NCBI GenBank assembly: GCA_022842245.1 | Contig: JALHPZ010000012.1 | Coordinates: 1 to 64,000 of the forward strand | Length of the DNA: 64,000 nt | Source of the DNA: Gemmataceae bacterium | Lineage (GTDB): Bacteria; Planctomycetota; Planctomycetia; Gemmatales; Gemmataceae | Direction of reading: 5' to 3' | In this document: positions 53,001 to 60,447 of the stretch, piece by piece | How positions within the stretch are numbered: position 1 is the stretch's first letter | Layout of the letters: each line of letters begins with the position of its first letter | The notes under the pieces: model-generated | The model's input: only the letters and a program-made list of their open reading frames with translations | What the model was told of the DNA's origin: nothing | Databases searched by the model: none | Program-made: the position numbers and the translations under genes

Positions 53001-54451
53001 ACCGTACTTGGATCGAGCGGGCTGTTCAGCCGCAGGTTGAAGGTGGTGAGCGAATCGGGAGCGTCGGCCCCCTCGGCGGGCAGCCCGGTGAGCTTGCCGA
53101 GTTTCGTGACGATCGGCAGGCCGGAGACGGCCTTGGCGGCATTCAAGCGGCCCGCGCCCAGTTGATCCTCGAAACTCGGATTCTTGGCGAGGAGGCTGTC
53201 GGCGTTGGCGAGGATGGCGGCGGCGACCTGATCGCGCGTGTAGCCAGGGAAGGCGCTCCAGACGAGCGCGGCGACACCGGCGACGAGGGGCGCGCCCATG
53301 CTGGTGCCGAACCCGGCCGTGTAGCCGCTGAGCGGAATGGTGGTGAGCAGGCCGTCGTCCGACGTGCCGCCGGGGGCGGTGATGTCGATGCCGCTGCCGT
53401 AGTTGCTGTACGCGGTCTTCACGTCGTTCCGGTCGCTGGCGGCGACGACGATCAACTCTTCGAGTTTGACGCGCGCGGGGTTGTTGGCGTTCGAGTTGCC
53501 GGCGGAGTTGACGAGCAGGATGCCGCGATCGTAGGCGAGCGAGACGGCGGCGGCGAAGGTGGGGTCGTCGACGAACGGATCGATGTTGATGCTGGTGTTG
53601 ATGATCTTCGCGCCGTTGTTGACGGCGTAGCCGATGGCGCGGGCGAGCGCCAGCGACGTCGTCGTGCCGCCCGTGCCGACCACCTTCAGGGGCATGAACC
53701 GCGCCCCGCCGGCCACGCCCGTCACGCCGAGGGCGTTGTTGAACTGTGCCGCCAGCAACCCCGCCACCTGCGTGCCGTGGCTGTCCGCGATGGCGTCCGA
53801 CGGGTTCACGTTGTTGGTGTTCGCGACGAAGTTCCAGCCGTTCACGTCGTCCCGGAAGCCGTTGCCGTCGTTGTCGATCCCGTCGCCGGCGATCTCGGCC
53901 GCGTTCGACCAGACCGTGTTCCGTAGGTCGGGGTGGTTAACGAAGACGCCGTCGTCGAGGATCGCCACGATCGTCGTCGCCTCGCCGATGGTCTTGTCCC
54001 AGGCGTCCGGCGACTTGATGATCAGGTGGTGGTATTGCTGGTTGAACTGCGGGTCGTTGGGCGTGGCCTCGCGCAGGTCGCCGAGGCCGCTGGAATAGAC
54101 GAAGTTCGGCGCGACGCTGGCGTACAGGCCCGTATCCAGCAACTGCTGCCGGACGTTGCCGAGAATCGCGGTGTCCGTGAGGCCGATCTGTAACAGCGAC
54201 GCGGTATTGGAACTCAGGACGAGGTTCGTGCGGCTGATGTCGACCGACGAACCGAGATTGAAGGCACTGACGACGTTGAACAAGTCCTGCAGCGGCTGGC
54301 TGGAGTTCGTGACGGCGAGCAGTTCGGTCCCCGTCGTGGTTGGCGTGAGGCGGTCTTCGAGCCGCTCGAAGCGCAACCCCTTCCGAGACAAGGACTTCCC
54401 GCGCCCCGCCGAACGACCGAGCCACGAACGCAACTCGCGCAACACCTGCAT
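50066..54451 (-). CDS. Giant exported subtilase (S8) with P-domain, SdrD-like and FG-GAP/VCBS-type repeats
   Basis: A 1,461-residue extracellular protease. N-terminus: RGKSLSRKGLRFERLEDRLTP, the planctomycete export-type motif, no classic signal peptide. A propeptide-like region (about 40-150) precedes the S8 domain (about 150-470) with Asp166 in AILDDGV, His225 in DSHGTQVAG, Asn319 and Ser384 in GTSMGAPLVAG, all conserved. A proprotein-convertase P-domain (NDLQISLVAPDGSRVLLFDRR) lies near 695-790, an SdrD-like region (about 810-930), Ig-like parts, then six integrin-type repeats with Asp-rich loops (AAGDLNGDGVEDIVAAAGPG). These repeats likely bind calcium. ATG 54451 is preferred; the frame extends 14 codons further. 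Confidence 0.93.
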   Translation of the reverse strand: MQVLRELRSWLGRSAGRGKSLSRKGLRFERLEDRLTPTTTGTELLAVTNSSQPLQDLFNVVSAFNLGSSVDISRTNLVLSSNTASLLQIGLTDTAILGNVRQQLLDTGLYASVAPNFVYSSGLGDLREATPNDPQFNQQYHHLIIKSPDAWDKTIGEATTIVAILDDGVFVNHPDLRNTVWSNAAEIAGDGIDNDGNGFRDDVNGWNFVANTNNVNPSDAIADSHGTQVAGLLAAQFNNALGVTGVAGGARFMPLKVVGTGGTTTSLALARAIGYAVNNGAKIINTSINIDPFVDDPTFAAAVSLAYDRGILLVNSAGNSNANNPARVKLEELIVVAASDRNDVKTAYSNYGSGIDITAPGGTSDDGLLTTIPLSGYTAGFGTSMGAPLVAGVAALVWSAFPGYTRDQVAAAILANADSLLAKNPSFEDQLGAGRLNAAKAVSGLPIVTKLGKLTGLPAEGADAPDSLTTFNLRLNSPLDPSTVIASNFELRWAGLDNAFGTSDDELLPFSINDGRDYKIGTNDLTFAVNQSLQRGLYRFTARSGGLRDPFGGAVDGDGNGSAGGNLVRNFGVAYQLGGRVYDDIRDDGFSDPSDPPLAGVPVFVDMNGNGQLDRVVFTANIAAIIPDADPVGVSAPISVVGVGSVAGGLSVTVFVSHPRLNDLQISLVAPDGSRVLLFDRRALDNPGQGTSFLLTFEDGIVEDTDSFPTITMHRLRPHDPLAGLVGKLANGDWQIEVADLVTGQTGLLNSASIGFSTEPTAITDANGFFAFNGLPTGSVVLLNAVAAAGYRRAANGGAVAVDLSTPNPAPVSIGLSRTDGIVGRVLRDSGDGTFANAVGLPGAIVFLDENRDGLLGAGEFLAVTDAFGNYAFPGLANGLYAPTVLLEPGFAPSGTQPVARTIALTPSEPVARGVDFLIRRDTAPVAVTPTPVSPALRNTPVALVAFQLSEPLPDLNAGHFTLTRNGAPVTLLGTTLVRNGSTVSLIGLELFTAMDGYYELTLNAPAPTGEPGRQPAPSTVAWTNDATKPVLTMSGIFEGGAFVGVRVVSSEPIVGLNRDDFFAMEGKAAVSIQASTFDLAPDGRSAEMRFPAEVIARNALTVELRGAGSGIVDLAGNAYTESFFVAFAKPVSPPPPPPPIQRRTVVGADVNGPPTVKVFDTATNELIRTMPVFEPFFTGGVRVAAGDLNGDGVEDIVAAAGPGGGPRVRVFDGVTFAPLLDFLAFEETFTGGVFASVGDLDGDGKSEIILSADVGGGPRVRILNATTGATIADFFGIADENFRGGARTAIGDVNGDGTPDLLVAAGVGGGPRVAGYDGKSLSNGPTRLFADFFAFDPGLRDGVFLGAGRMNSDIFADLVIGAGAGGGPRVLVLSGRELIESNGQVPLADFFSGDEAGRAGIRVAVKNVAGNAQDSLVTADGRGAGTRVRLYSSMETGQTPPMVLEEFDAFESPAGGVFVG

Positions 54452-54726
54452 CGGGCGTACTCGACTCTCGCGAACGGAGGGATGCGCCGACAATCCGCCT
54501 ACGACTTGAGACGATTCCGGCGCGTTCGTCGATTTTCCACTTTACACGATTCCGGCCGGTTCGGTTGCGAAACCGGGATCGTTCGAAGCGGACCGCCGCG
54601 GCGCGGCGTTACAAATGGTACGCACGGGACCGGCCGCGCGACCTTACCCCAAGGCCATTTTTCGCCCCCCTTCGGGCCGCGGATTTTCCCGAAACCGATC
54701 CACCCGTCAATCGTTAAGTTAAGACC

Positions 54727-55626
54727 ATGCCGGACGCCCCCGCCGTACCCGAACCGCTCCTCGCGCCGGAGTTCCTCCGCCGGCTCGAAACGCTCGAACT
54801 CGTCTCCAAGAAGATCCGCGCCGGCCGCATGAAGGGCGATCGCCTCAGCAAACGCAAGGGCCGCGGCTCCGAGTTCGCCGACTTCCGCCCCTACTCCATC
54901 GGGGACGACCTCCGCTTCCTCGACTGGAACCTCTACGGCCGCCTCGAAAAGCTCTTCCTGCGTCTCTTCCTCGAAGAAGAGGACCTTCACGTCCACCTGC
55001 TCGTCGACACCAGCGAATCGATGACCTTCGGCCGGCCGTCAAAGCTCCGCTACGCCAAGCAGCTCGCCGCCGCGCTCGGCTTCGTCGGCCTCGTGAACCT
55101 CGATCGCGTCGCCATTACGACCGTCGGCGGCGCCATGCAGGTCGGCTCCCCGCAGTTCCGCGGCCGCCCCAGCCTCTGGCGCATGGTCCGCTTCCTCGAC
55201 ACCTTCCCCGACGGCGGCAGCGGCGACTTCTCCCAATCCCTCCGCAAGTTCAGCCTCCGCGCCACCGGTCGCGGGGTCGTGGTCGTGCTGAGCGATTTCC
55301 TCGACAAGGGGGGCTACGAGGAGGGGTTCCGCTACCTGCTCGCACGGAACCTCGACATCTACGCCGTGCAGATTCTGGATGCCGAAGAGATTGAACCGCC
55401 CTTCACCGGCGATCTGAAGCTGACGGATGCGGAGGACGGCGACGAGGCCGAAGTGACGATCAGCGCTCCACTGCTGAAACGCTACAAGGAAACGCTGGAC
55501 GCGTTCCGAGGCGGGCTGGCGACGTTCTGCAATCGGCGGGGAATGTCGTACCTGTTCACGAGCACGCAGGTGCCCTTCGAAAAGCTGGTGCTGAACTACC
55601 TGCGCAGCCGGGGGCTGTTGCGATGA
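54727..55626 (+). CDS. DUF58-domain protein
   Basis: A 299-residue protein of the DUF58 group, often paired with a MoxR ATPase; no MoxR gene is adjacent here. Motifs: RRLETLELVSKKIRAGRMKG, FADFRPYSIGDDLRFLDWNLYGRLEKL (the defining DUF58 stretch, about residues 50-77), a VWA-like core with HLLVDTSESMTFG (metal-site DxSxS) and GVVVVLSDFLDKGGYEEG. No transmembrane helix. It is divergent from the subtilase gene with a 275-bp gap holding no gene. Confidence 0.92.
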   Translation: MPDAPAVPEPLLAPEFLRRLETLELVSKKIRAGRMKGDRLSKRKGRGSEFADFRPYSIGDDLRFLDWNLYGRLEKLFLRLFLEEEDLHVHLLVDTSESMTFGRPSKLRYAKQLAAALGFVGLVNLDRVAITTVGGAMQVGSPQFRGRPSLWRMVRFLDTFPDGGSGDFSQSLRKFSLRATGRGVVVVLSDFLDKGGYEEGFRYLLARNLDIYAVQILDAEEIEPPFTGDLKLTDAEDGDEAEVTISAPLLKRYKETLDAFRGGLATFCNRRGMSYLFTSTQVPFEKLVLNYLRSRGLLR

Positions 55627-55701
55627 ATCTGATTGGATGTGCGTGAAGATGCCCACCTGACCTACGGATTCGGTCGGAGAAAGCTGCATGTCCGGCGAGA
55701 C

Positions 55702-56265
55702 TCAACGCCTTCGATTCTTCAACGGAAGGCATTCGTGTCGATGCCAATAGTTTTCGAGAATAACACACTCCCATTCCCTCGCTTTGACCAGTTGCCGATT
55801 CGACGCCGCATTCAGCGTCGCGACGTCAGACCACCAGATCCGCATAGGACCATGCTCACGAATCAACCGGGTATAGAATTGCAAGTTATCCTGCCGCGCC
55901 AACGTTCGCAGGCCCTTCGATGCGGATTCGTCGGTCGATAAGGAACCTGAAACGAGCAACGGATAATGATTGGACCACCTCGAAAAGATGGAATGCTTTG
56001 TCTTCTCCACATACACGATGTTGCTCTCGCAATACCGGCCGACGGAGTGGCGATAGGGTGTCTGCACAACCCAGATGAATACCACGTTCCGGCACGACCT
56101 CGCCTCCGGGCAAAAGAAGACGCGCTCAAACGCAGCCCGAAGCGATTCGGCATCCTGGGCATCACATGGGTCGATCCGCGCCGGCAAACTGACAAACGGT
56201 GTGTCTGCCGGAAAGAGGGGCGACGGTACTTCCCCCAACAGAGGATCCGATCGAAGGAAACTCAT
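55702..56265 (-). CDS. Divergent GIY-YIG-like nuclease-fold protein, 187 aa
   Basis: A 187-residue protein with no signal peptide. SNIVYVEKTKHSIFSRWSNHY (about 81-101) fits a relaxed YIG...T...R...H pattern, and the closing REWECVILENYWHRHECLPLKN resembles the GIY-YIG ending with an invariant-type Glu and Asn, so a GIY-YIG fold is possible, though the first GIY is not clear. It is somewhat less GC-rich than neighbours. AGAGG lies upstream of ATG 56265. A lone cargo-like gene between the DUF58 gene and the biotin operon; function unassigned. Alternatives: an unrelated orphan. Confidence 0.5.
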   Translation of the reverse strand: MSFLRSDPLLGEVPSPLFPADTPFVSLPARIDPCDAQDAESLRAAFERVFFCPEARSCRNVVFIWVVQTPYRHSVGRYCESNIVYVEKTKHSIFSRWSNHYPLLVSGSLSTDESASKGLRTLARQDNLQFYTRLIREHGPMRIWWSDVATLNAASNRQLVKAREWECVILENYWHRHECLPLKNRRR

Positions 56266-56361
56266 GGGGTCAACCTCTGAAAAATGTGAGTCCCGGACGA
56301 AGCTGCCCCGCAGTGCGTCGTTCGGATCGACTTCATCGCGGCCACGAGGATTCGGCCCACC

Positions 56362-58263
56362 CTACGATTCCGGAGAAACCACCGACTCCATCACATCGGC
56401 GATCCGTTCGAGCGATTCGTCCGACGTGCACAACGGCGGCATGGCGTAGACGACATTCCCCAACGGGCGAAGTAGGACGCCCAACTCGATTGCCTTCCTG
56501 CGGATCGCCGGGCCAACCTCGGCGAGGTAGCCGCCGGCGGCGTCCAGTTCCACCGCGGCGATCGTGCCGCGGATGCGCACGTCCTTCACTTTCGGCCGAC
56601 CGTTCAACACCGTCATCCGGCTCTGCCAGAACCGTTCGATCCGCTCGGATTCCCGCAGCCAGTCACCGGACTGAATCAGTTTCACATTCGCGATGGCGAC
56701 GGCGCACGCCAGCGGGTTCGCGGTGAACGAATGGCCGTGGAAGAAGGTCTTCGTCCGGTCCGGCGTTTCGAACTCCTTCACGATCGAAGGTGAAACGAGC
56801 GTGGCCGAAAGGGGAAGCACGCCGCCCGTGAGCGTCTTGCCGGCGCAGATGAGATCGGGCGCGATGCCGGCCTGCTCGAAGGCCCAGACGGTACCGGTGC
56901 GGTGCGCGGTCATCACTTCGTCGGCGATGAAGAGCACCCCGTGCCGCCGGGAGACTTCGAAGATCGCCTTCAGTTCCTCCGGGGAATGCATGAGCATTCC
57001 GCCGGCGCCCTGCACGAGCGGTTCGAGGATGACGGCCGCGACCTCGCGCGCGTGCTTCGTCAGGAATTCGTCGAGCCGTTCGGCCGAGACGGGGATGCGG
57101 GCGGCGCGGAAGAGGAACGGTTCGAAGCGGCCGAAGAAGACCGGATCGCGGCCGATCGCCATCGGGCCGAAGGTGTCGCCGTGGTAGCCGCCGTCGAAAC
57201 CGACGAAGAGTGTGCGCGAGCTGTCACCGAGATGACAGTGGAACTGGTACGCGAGCTTGAGGGCGACCTCGACGGCGGTGCTGCCGTTGTCCGAATAAAA
57301 GACTTTGCCGCCGGGCCACGGTGCCGTTCGCAGGAGATGCTCGGCGAACGCGACCGCGGCCGGGTGCGTGACCCCGGCGAAGAGAACGTGGTCGAGTTCC
57401 CGCGTCGCCACCCGCAGGGCTTGCATCAGCGGCGGGTGCCGGTGGCCGTGGAGGATCGTCCACCAGGACGAGACCGCGTCGATGAACCGGCGGCCGTCGG
57501 CGAGGTGCAGGAACTCGCGCTCCGCCCCGACAACCGGCAGCGGATCGATCGGGTCGCCGAGCGACGTGTACGGATGCCAGACGGCGCTGCGATCGCGGGC
57601 AAGGAGATCGCTGGAACGCGATACGGGAATCGCGGGTTCAACGCAGTGCTTCAGAATCTCTCGTTGTTCATGCGTTGCCCGGTTCACGCCTTCGACCGTC
57701 CACTCCAACGGCGGACACAACGATACGACCTTCACCCCTGTCCAGTGTTTGCCAATCTGCTCCTCGGCGTAGGCGTCCGGTTCGCCGATCAGGATGACCG
57801 TGTCGGCATCGAGGCCGTTCGAGCGCAGGGCGGCTCGCGATTGCAGCATCCGGCCGATTGCGCCGACCTTCGACGACCCGACCAGCCAGATCGGGCGGTC
57901 GAGTCTCTTCAACAATTCGACTTGCAGTTCTTCGTCGGTGAACGGTGAGAGTGGACCACCAAAGGTCTCGATGATCAAAGGAAGCGAGGAATCGGGGACG
58001 CGTGCGGCCACGTCGCGCGGCGTCGGCATCGGTTGCCCGGCGAGCCGTGCGGCCAGCGGGGGTGCGACCGGTTCGACGAATCGTGTGAGCGGATCATAGA
58101 CCTGCGCCAGTGGAACCAGCGAGCGGATTTTCTCCGTATCCGAGTCGCCCGTTTCCACCGGCTTCCAGTAGGCGAATCGATCCGGGAACGCCGCGAGCAG
58201 AAGCAAGGAGAATGTCGTCTTTCCCGCGTCGGTGTCGGTGCCGACGATCACGACATCGCGCAT
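56362..58263 (-). CDS. bioDA: Fused dethiobiotin synthase-DAPA aminotransferase
   Basis: A 633-residue bifunctional biotin enzyme. Residues 1 to about 215 are BioD: GTDTDAGKTT P-loop (8-17), KPVETGD, IETFGGPLSP, PLEWTVEGVN region. From about 222 to the end is BioA: AVWHPYTSL (W229), SSWWTILHGH, NGSTAVEVALK, FDGGYHGDT, EPLVQGAGGM, the PLP lysine Lys476 (CAGKTLTGG) and Asp448 pairing with the PLP ring nitrogen. BioA first makes 7,8-diaminononanoate, then BioD closes dethiobiotin's ring; here BioD precedes BioA in the polypeptide, as in plant BIO3-BIO1. ATG overlaps bioF by 16 bp. Confidence 0.95.
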   Translation of the reverse strand: MRDVVIVGTDTDAGKTTFSLLLLAAFPDRFAYWKPVETGDSDTEKIRSLVPLAQVYDPLTRFVEPVAPPLAARLAGQPMPTPRDVAARVPDSSLPLIIETFGGPLSPFTDEELQVELLKRLDRPIWLVGSSKVGAIGRMLQSRAALRSNGLDADTVILIGEPDAYAEEQIGKHWTGVKVVSLCPPLEWTVEGVNRATHEQREILKHCVEPAIPVSRSSDLLARDRSAVWHPYTSLGDPIDPLPVVGAEREFLHLADGRRFIDAVSSWWTILHGHRHPPLMQALRVATRELDHVLFAGVTHPAAVAFAEHLLRTAPWPGGKVFYSDNGSTAVEVALKLAYQFHCHLGDSSRTLFVGFDGGYHGDTFGPMAIGRDPVFFGRFEPFLFRAARIPVSAERLDEFLTKHAREVAAVILEPLVQGAGGMLMHSPEELKAIFEVSRRHGVLFIADEVMTAHRTGTVWAFEQAGIAPDLICAGKTLTGGVLPLSATLVSPSIVKEFETPDRTKTFFHGHSFTANPLACAVAIANVKLIQSGDWLRESERIERFWQSRMTVLNGRPKVKDVRIRGTIAAVELDAAGGYLAEVGPAIRRKAIELGVLLRPLGNVVYAMPPLCTSDESLERIADVMESVVSPES

Positions 58264-59456
58264 GACGCCACCGCCTCGGCGAGTTCGCGGACCAGTTCCG
58301 GCGGGTGGTCCGCATGGATCGAAACGCGCAGGCGGGCGGTGCCCTGCGGCACGCTCGGCGGGCGGATGGCGCGCACGTCGAAGCCGCGCTCGCTAAGCGC
58401 CCGCGAGACGCGCACGGCTTGCGGATCCTCGCCCAGCACGACGGGGACGATGTAGCTGTCGCCAAAGACGCGCAGGCCGCGCTCGGCGAGGATGGCGTGC
58501 ATCGTTCGTGCGTTCGCGTGGAGCCGCGCGCGGGCCGCATCGTCCGCCTGCACGCGCGGGAGCATCTCGAGCCACCAGGCGCCGATCGCCGGCGGGAGCG
58601 CCGTGGTGAAGATCAGGTGCCGGCACTTGTTGACGAGATAGTCTCGCAGCAGGTTCGACCCGCAGACGTAGGCGCCACAGACGCCGAGCGCCTTGCCGCC
58701 GGTGTGGACGGTGGCGAGCACGCGGCTGCGCATGCCAAGCTCATCGACGATGCCGGAGCCGCGCGGGCCGTAGCAACCTGTGGAATGCGCTTCGTCGACG
58801 ATGACGTTCGCGCCGTACCGTTCCGCGAGTTCGACGATCGCGGTCAGCGGAGCACGGTCGCCGTCCATGCTGAAGAGCGATTCGGTAACGATGAACAGTT
58901 CGCGACCCGGCGGCCGCTTCGCGGCTTCGGCTTTGAGACCCTCTTCGAGATGGTTCAGGTCGTTGTGTCGGAAGACGAACTTCCGTGGCCGGCAGACACG
59001 CAGGCCCTCGACGATGCAGGCGTGGTTCAGTTCGTCCGTCGCCACCCAGTCGCCGGGTTCGACGATGGTCGAGATCAGCCCTTCGTTGGCGGTAAAGCCC
59101 GAGTTGAGCATGAGCACGGCTTCCGCGCCGTGCCAGTCGGCGAGGGCCGTTTCGACTTCGCCCCAGACCGCGTGGTGCCCGCGGAGCAGTCGAGAGGAGA
59201 GACCGGAACGGGACAGAGTCGGGCACTCGCTCCGCGAGTGCCCCAAACCAGTCGGCCGGGCTTGCAGTCCGGCAAACTCTCCGTGATTCGTTTCGACTTC
59301 TGGGGGCACTCGCGGAGCGAGTGCCCGACTCTCTGATCCATACCCCAGGTAATCGTTCGATGTGAAGTCATGCCCCGCGGGCAACCGCAGCGAGCGGTAG
59401 CGGCCCTGCCCGCGCAGTTCATCGAGGGCGATCCGCCAGCGGTCGGTCAGCGACAT
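58248..59456 (-). CDS. bioF: 8-amino-7-oxononanoate synthase with palindromic repeat insertion
   Basis: BioF joins pimeloyl thioester and alanine with PLP. The 402-residue protein keeps the essential residues: SNDYLGY (about 33-39), His145 (ELNHACI), Asp221/His224 (VDEAHST) and the PLP lysine Lys255 (HTGGKALG). Between SNDYLGY and SRLLRGHH, about 25 residues are expected; instead about 50 are found, of which residues about 42-81 are translated from the 118-bp element. The reading frame is unbroken. ATG 59456 is preferred to GTG 59468. Overlaps bioB and bioDA. Activity is therefore plausible but not certain. Confidence 0.9.
   Translation of the reverse strand: MSLTDRWRIALDELRGQGRYRSLRLPAGHDFTSNDYLGYGSESRALAPRVPPEVETNHGEFAGLQARPTGLGHSRSECPTLSRSGLSSRLLRGHHAVWGEVETALADWHGAEAVLMLNSGFTANEGLISTIVEPGDWVATDELNHACIVEGLRVCRPRKFVFRHNDLNHLEEGLKAEAAKRPPGRELFIVTESLFSMDGDRAPLTAIVELAERYGANVIVDEAHSTGCYGPRGSGIVDELGMRSRVLATVHTGGKALGVCGAYVCGSNLLRDYLVNKCRHLIFTTALPPAIGAWWLEMLPRVQADDAARARLHANARTMHAILAERGLRVFGDSYIVPVVLGEDPQAVRVSRALSERGFDVRAIRPPSVPQGTARLRVSIHADHPPELVRELAEAVASCAMS
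59215..59332. mobile_element. 118-bp palindromic element inside bioF
   Basis: Perfect 30-bp inverted repeats at 59215-59244 and 59303-59332 (core GGGCACTCGCTCCGCGAGTG) surround a 58-bp unpaired core. Each arm is itself a hairpin. It shares arm sequence with the element at 36277-36366. It is read through as protein in bioF. Confidence 0.9.
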
Positions 59457-60400
59457 GACGGCTCGCACGCCATAGGCTCCGGCAGCCCCATCGCACGGAA
59501 GAGGGCCGCATCGTCCTCGGTGTCGGGGTTCGGCGCGGTCAGCAGTTTCTCGCCGAAGAAGATCGAATCGGCCCCGGCGAGGAAGCAGAGGATCTGCAGC
59601 TCGCGCGTCATCTTGTCCCGCCCGGCGCTAAGACGCACGCGGGATCGCGGGAACGCGATGCGTGCCGTCGCGATCAACCGCACGATCTCGATGGAGTCCA
59701 CCTTCGGCGCCATCGCCAGCGGCGTGCCCCGGCTCGGCATCAGGCAGTTGATCGGCACGCTCTCCGGCGGCGTCTCCAGATTCGCCAGCTCCACGAGCAT
59801 CATCAGGCGGTCGTCTTCGGTTTCGCCCATGCCGAGGATACCGCCGCTGCACACCGAGATGCCGGCGCGGCTGACGGCGCGGAGGGTTTCCAGGCGGTCG
59901 TCGTAGGTCCGCGTCTTCACGATCTCCGGATAGAAGCGGCGCGAGGAATCGAGGTTGTGGTTGTACGCGGTCAGTCCGGCGTCCTTCAGGCGCTCCGCCT
60001 GCGAGTCGGTGAGCATGCCGAGCGTGACGCAGGCTTCCATGTCGAGTCCGCGGACGACGCGCACCATGTCCAGCACGCGGTCGAACTCGGGGCCGTCCTT
60101 CGGCTGCCGCCATGCCGCACCCATGCAGAAGCGCGTCGCCCCGGCCGCCTTCGCCGCCTCGGCCTTCACCCGCACTTCGTCCACGGTCATCAGCGGCACG
60201 CGCTCCACCGGGCTGTCGTAGTGGGCACTCTGGCTGCAGTAGGTGCAGTCTTCCGGGCAGCCGCCCGTCTTGATGCTCAGCAGGGCACAGCGCTGCACGT
60301 CCCGGTAATCCCGGTTCTCACGGTGCACGAGGGCCGCGCGGAACATCAGTTCGGGCAGCGGGAGAGCGTAAATGGACTTGAATTCATCGAAAGACTTCAT
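59447..60400 (-). CDS. bioB: Biotin synthase
   Basis: BioB is a radical-SAM enzyme inserting sulfur into dethiobiotin. The 317-residue protein shows the SAM cluster motif CPEDCTYC (about residues 53-60), GCPEDCTYCSQS, then YNHNLDSSRRFYPEI, TRTYDDRLETL, CSGGILGMGETEDDRLMM and SAGRDKMTRE (the second Fe-S region Arg) and FFGEKLLTAPNP near the C-terminus. It leads the operon bioB-bioF-bioDA; bioC and bioH are not in the window. Confidence 0.97.
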   Translation of the reverse strand: MKSFDEFKSIYALPLPELMFRAALVHRENRDYRDVQRCALLSIKTGGCPEDCTYCSQSAHYDSPVERVPLMTVDEVRVKAEAAKAAGATRFCMGAAWRQPKDGPEFDRVLDMVRVVRGLDMEACVTLGMLTDSQAERLKDAGLTAYNHNLDSSRRFYPEIVKTRTYDDRLETLRAVSRAGISVCSGGILGMGETEDDRLMMLVELANLETPPESVPINCLMPSRGTPLAMAPKVDSIEIVRLIATARIAFPRSRVRLSAGRDKMTRELQILCFLAGADSIFFGEKLLTAPNPDTEDDAALFRAMGLPEPMACEPSCR

Positions 60401-60447
60401 GCGATTAAGTGTATGACCCGACTGGCACGGGAACGAGGAGCACCGCG

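Noticed and set aside
59215..59332. bioF as an outright pseudogene
   Set aside because: The frame is continuous and catalytic His, Asp and Lys are intact; loss of function cannot be concluded from sequence.
59468..59468. GTG at 59468 as bioF start
   Set aside because: It extends further into bioB without better ribosome site; ATG 59456 gives the typical N-terminus, though the choice is not certain.
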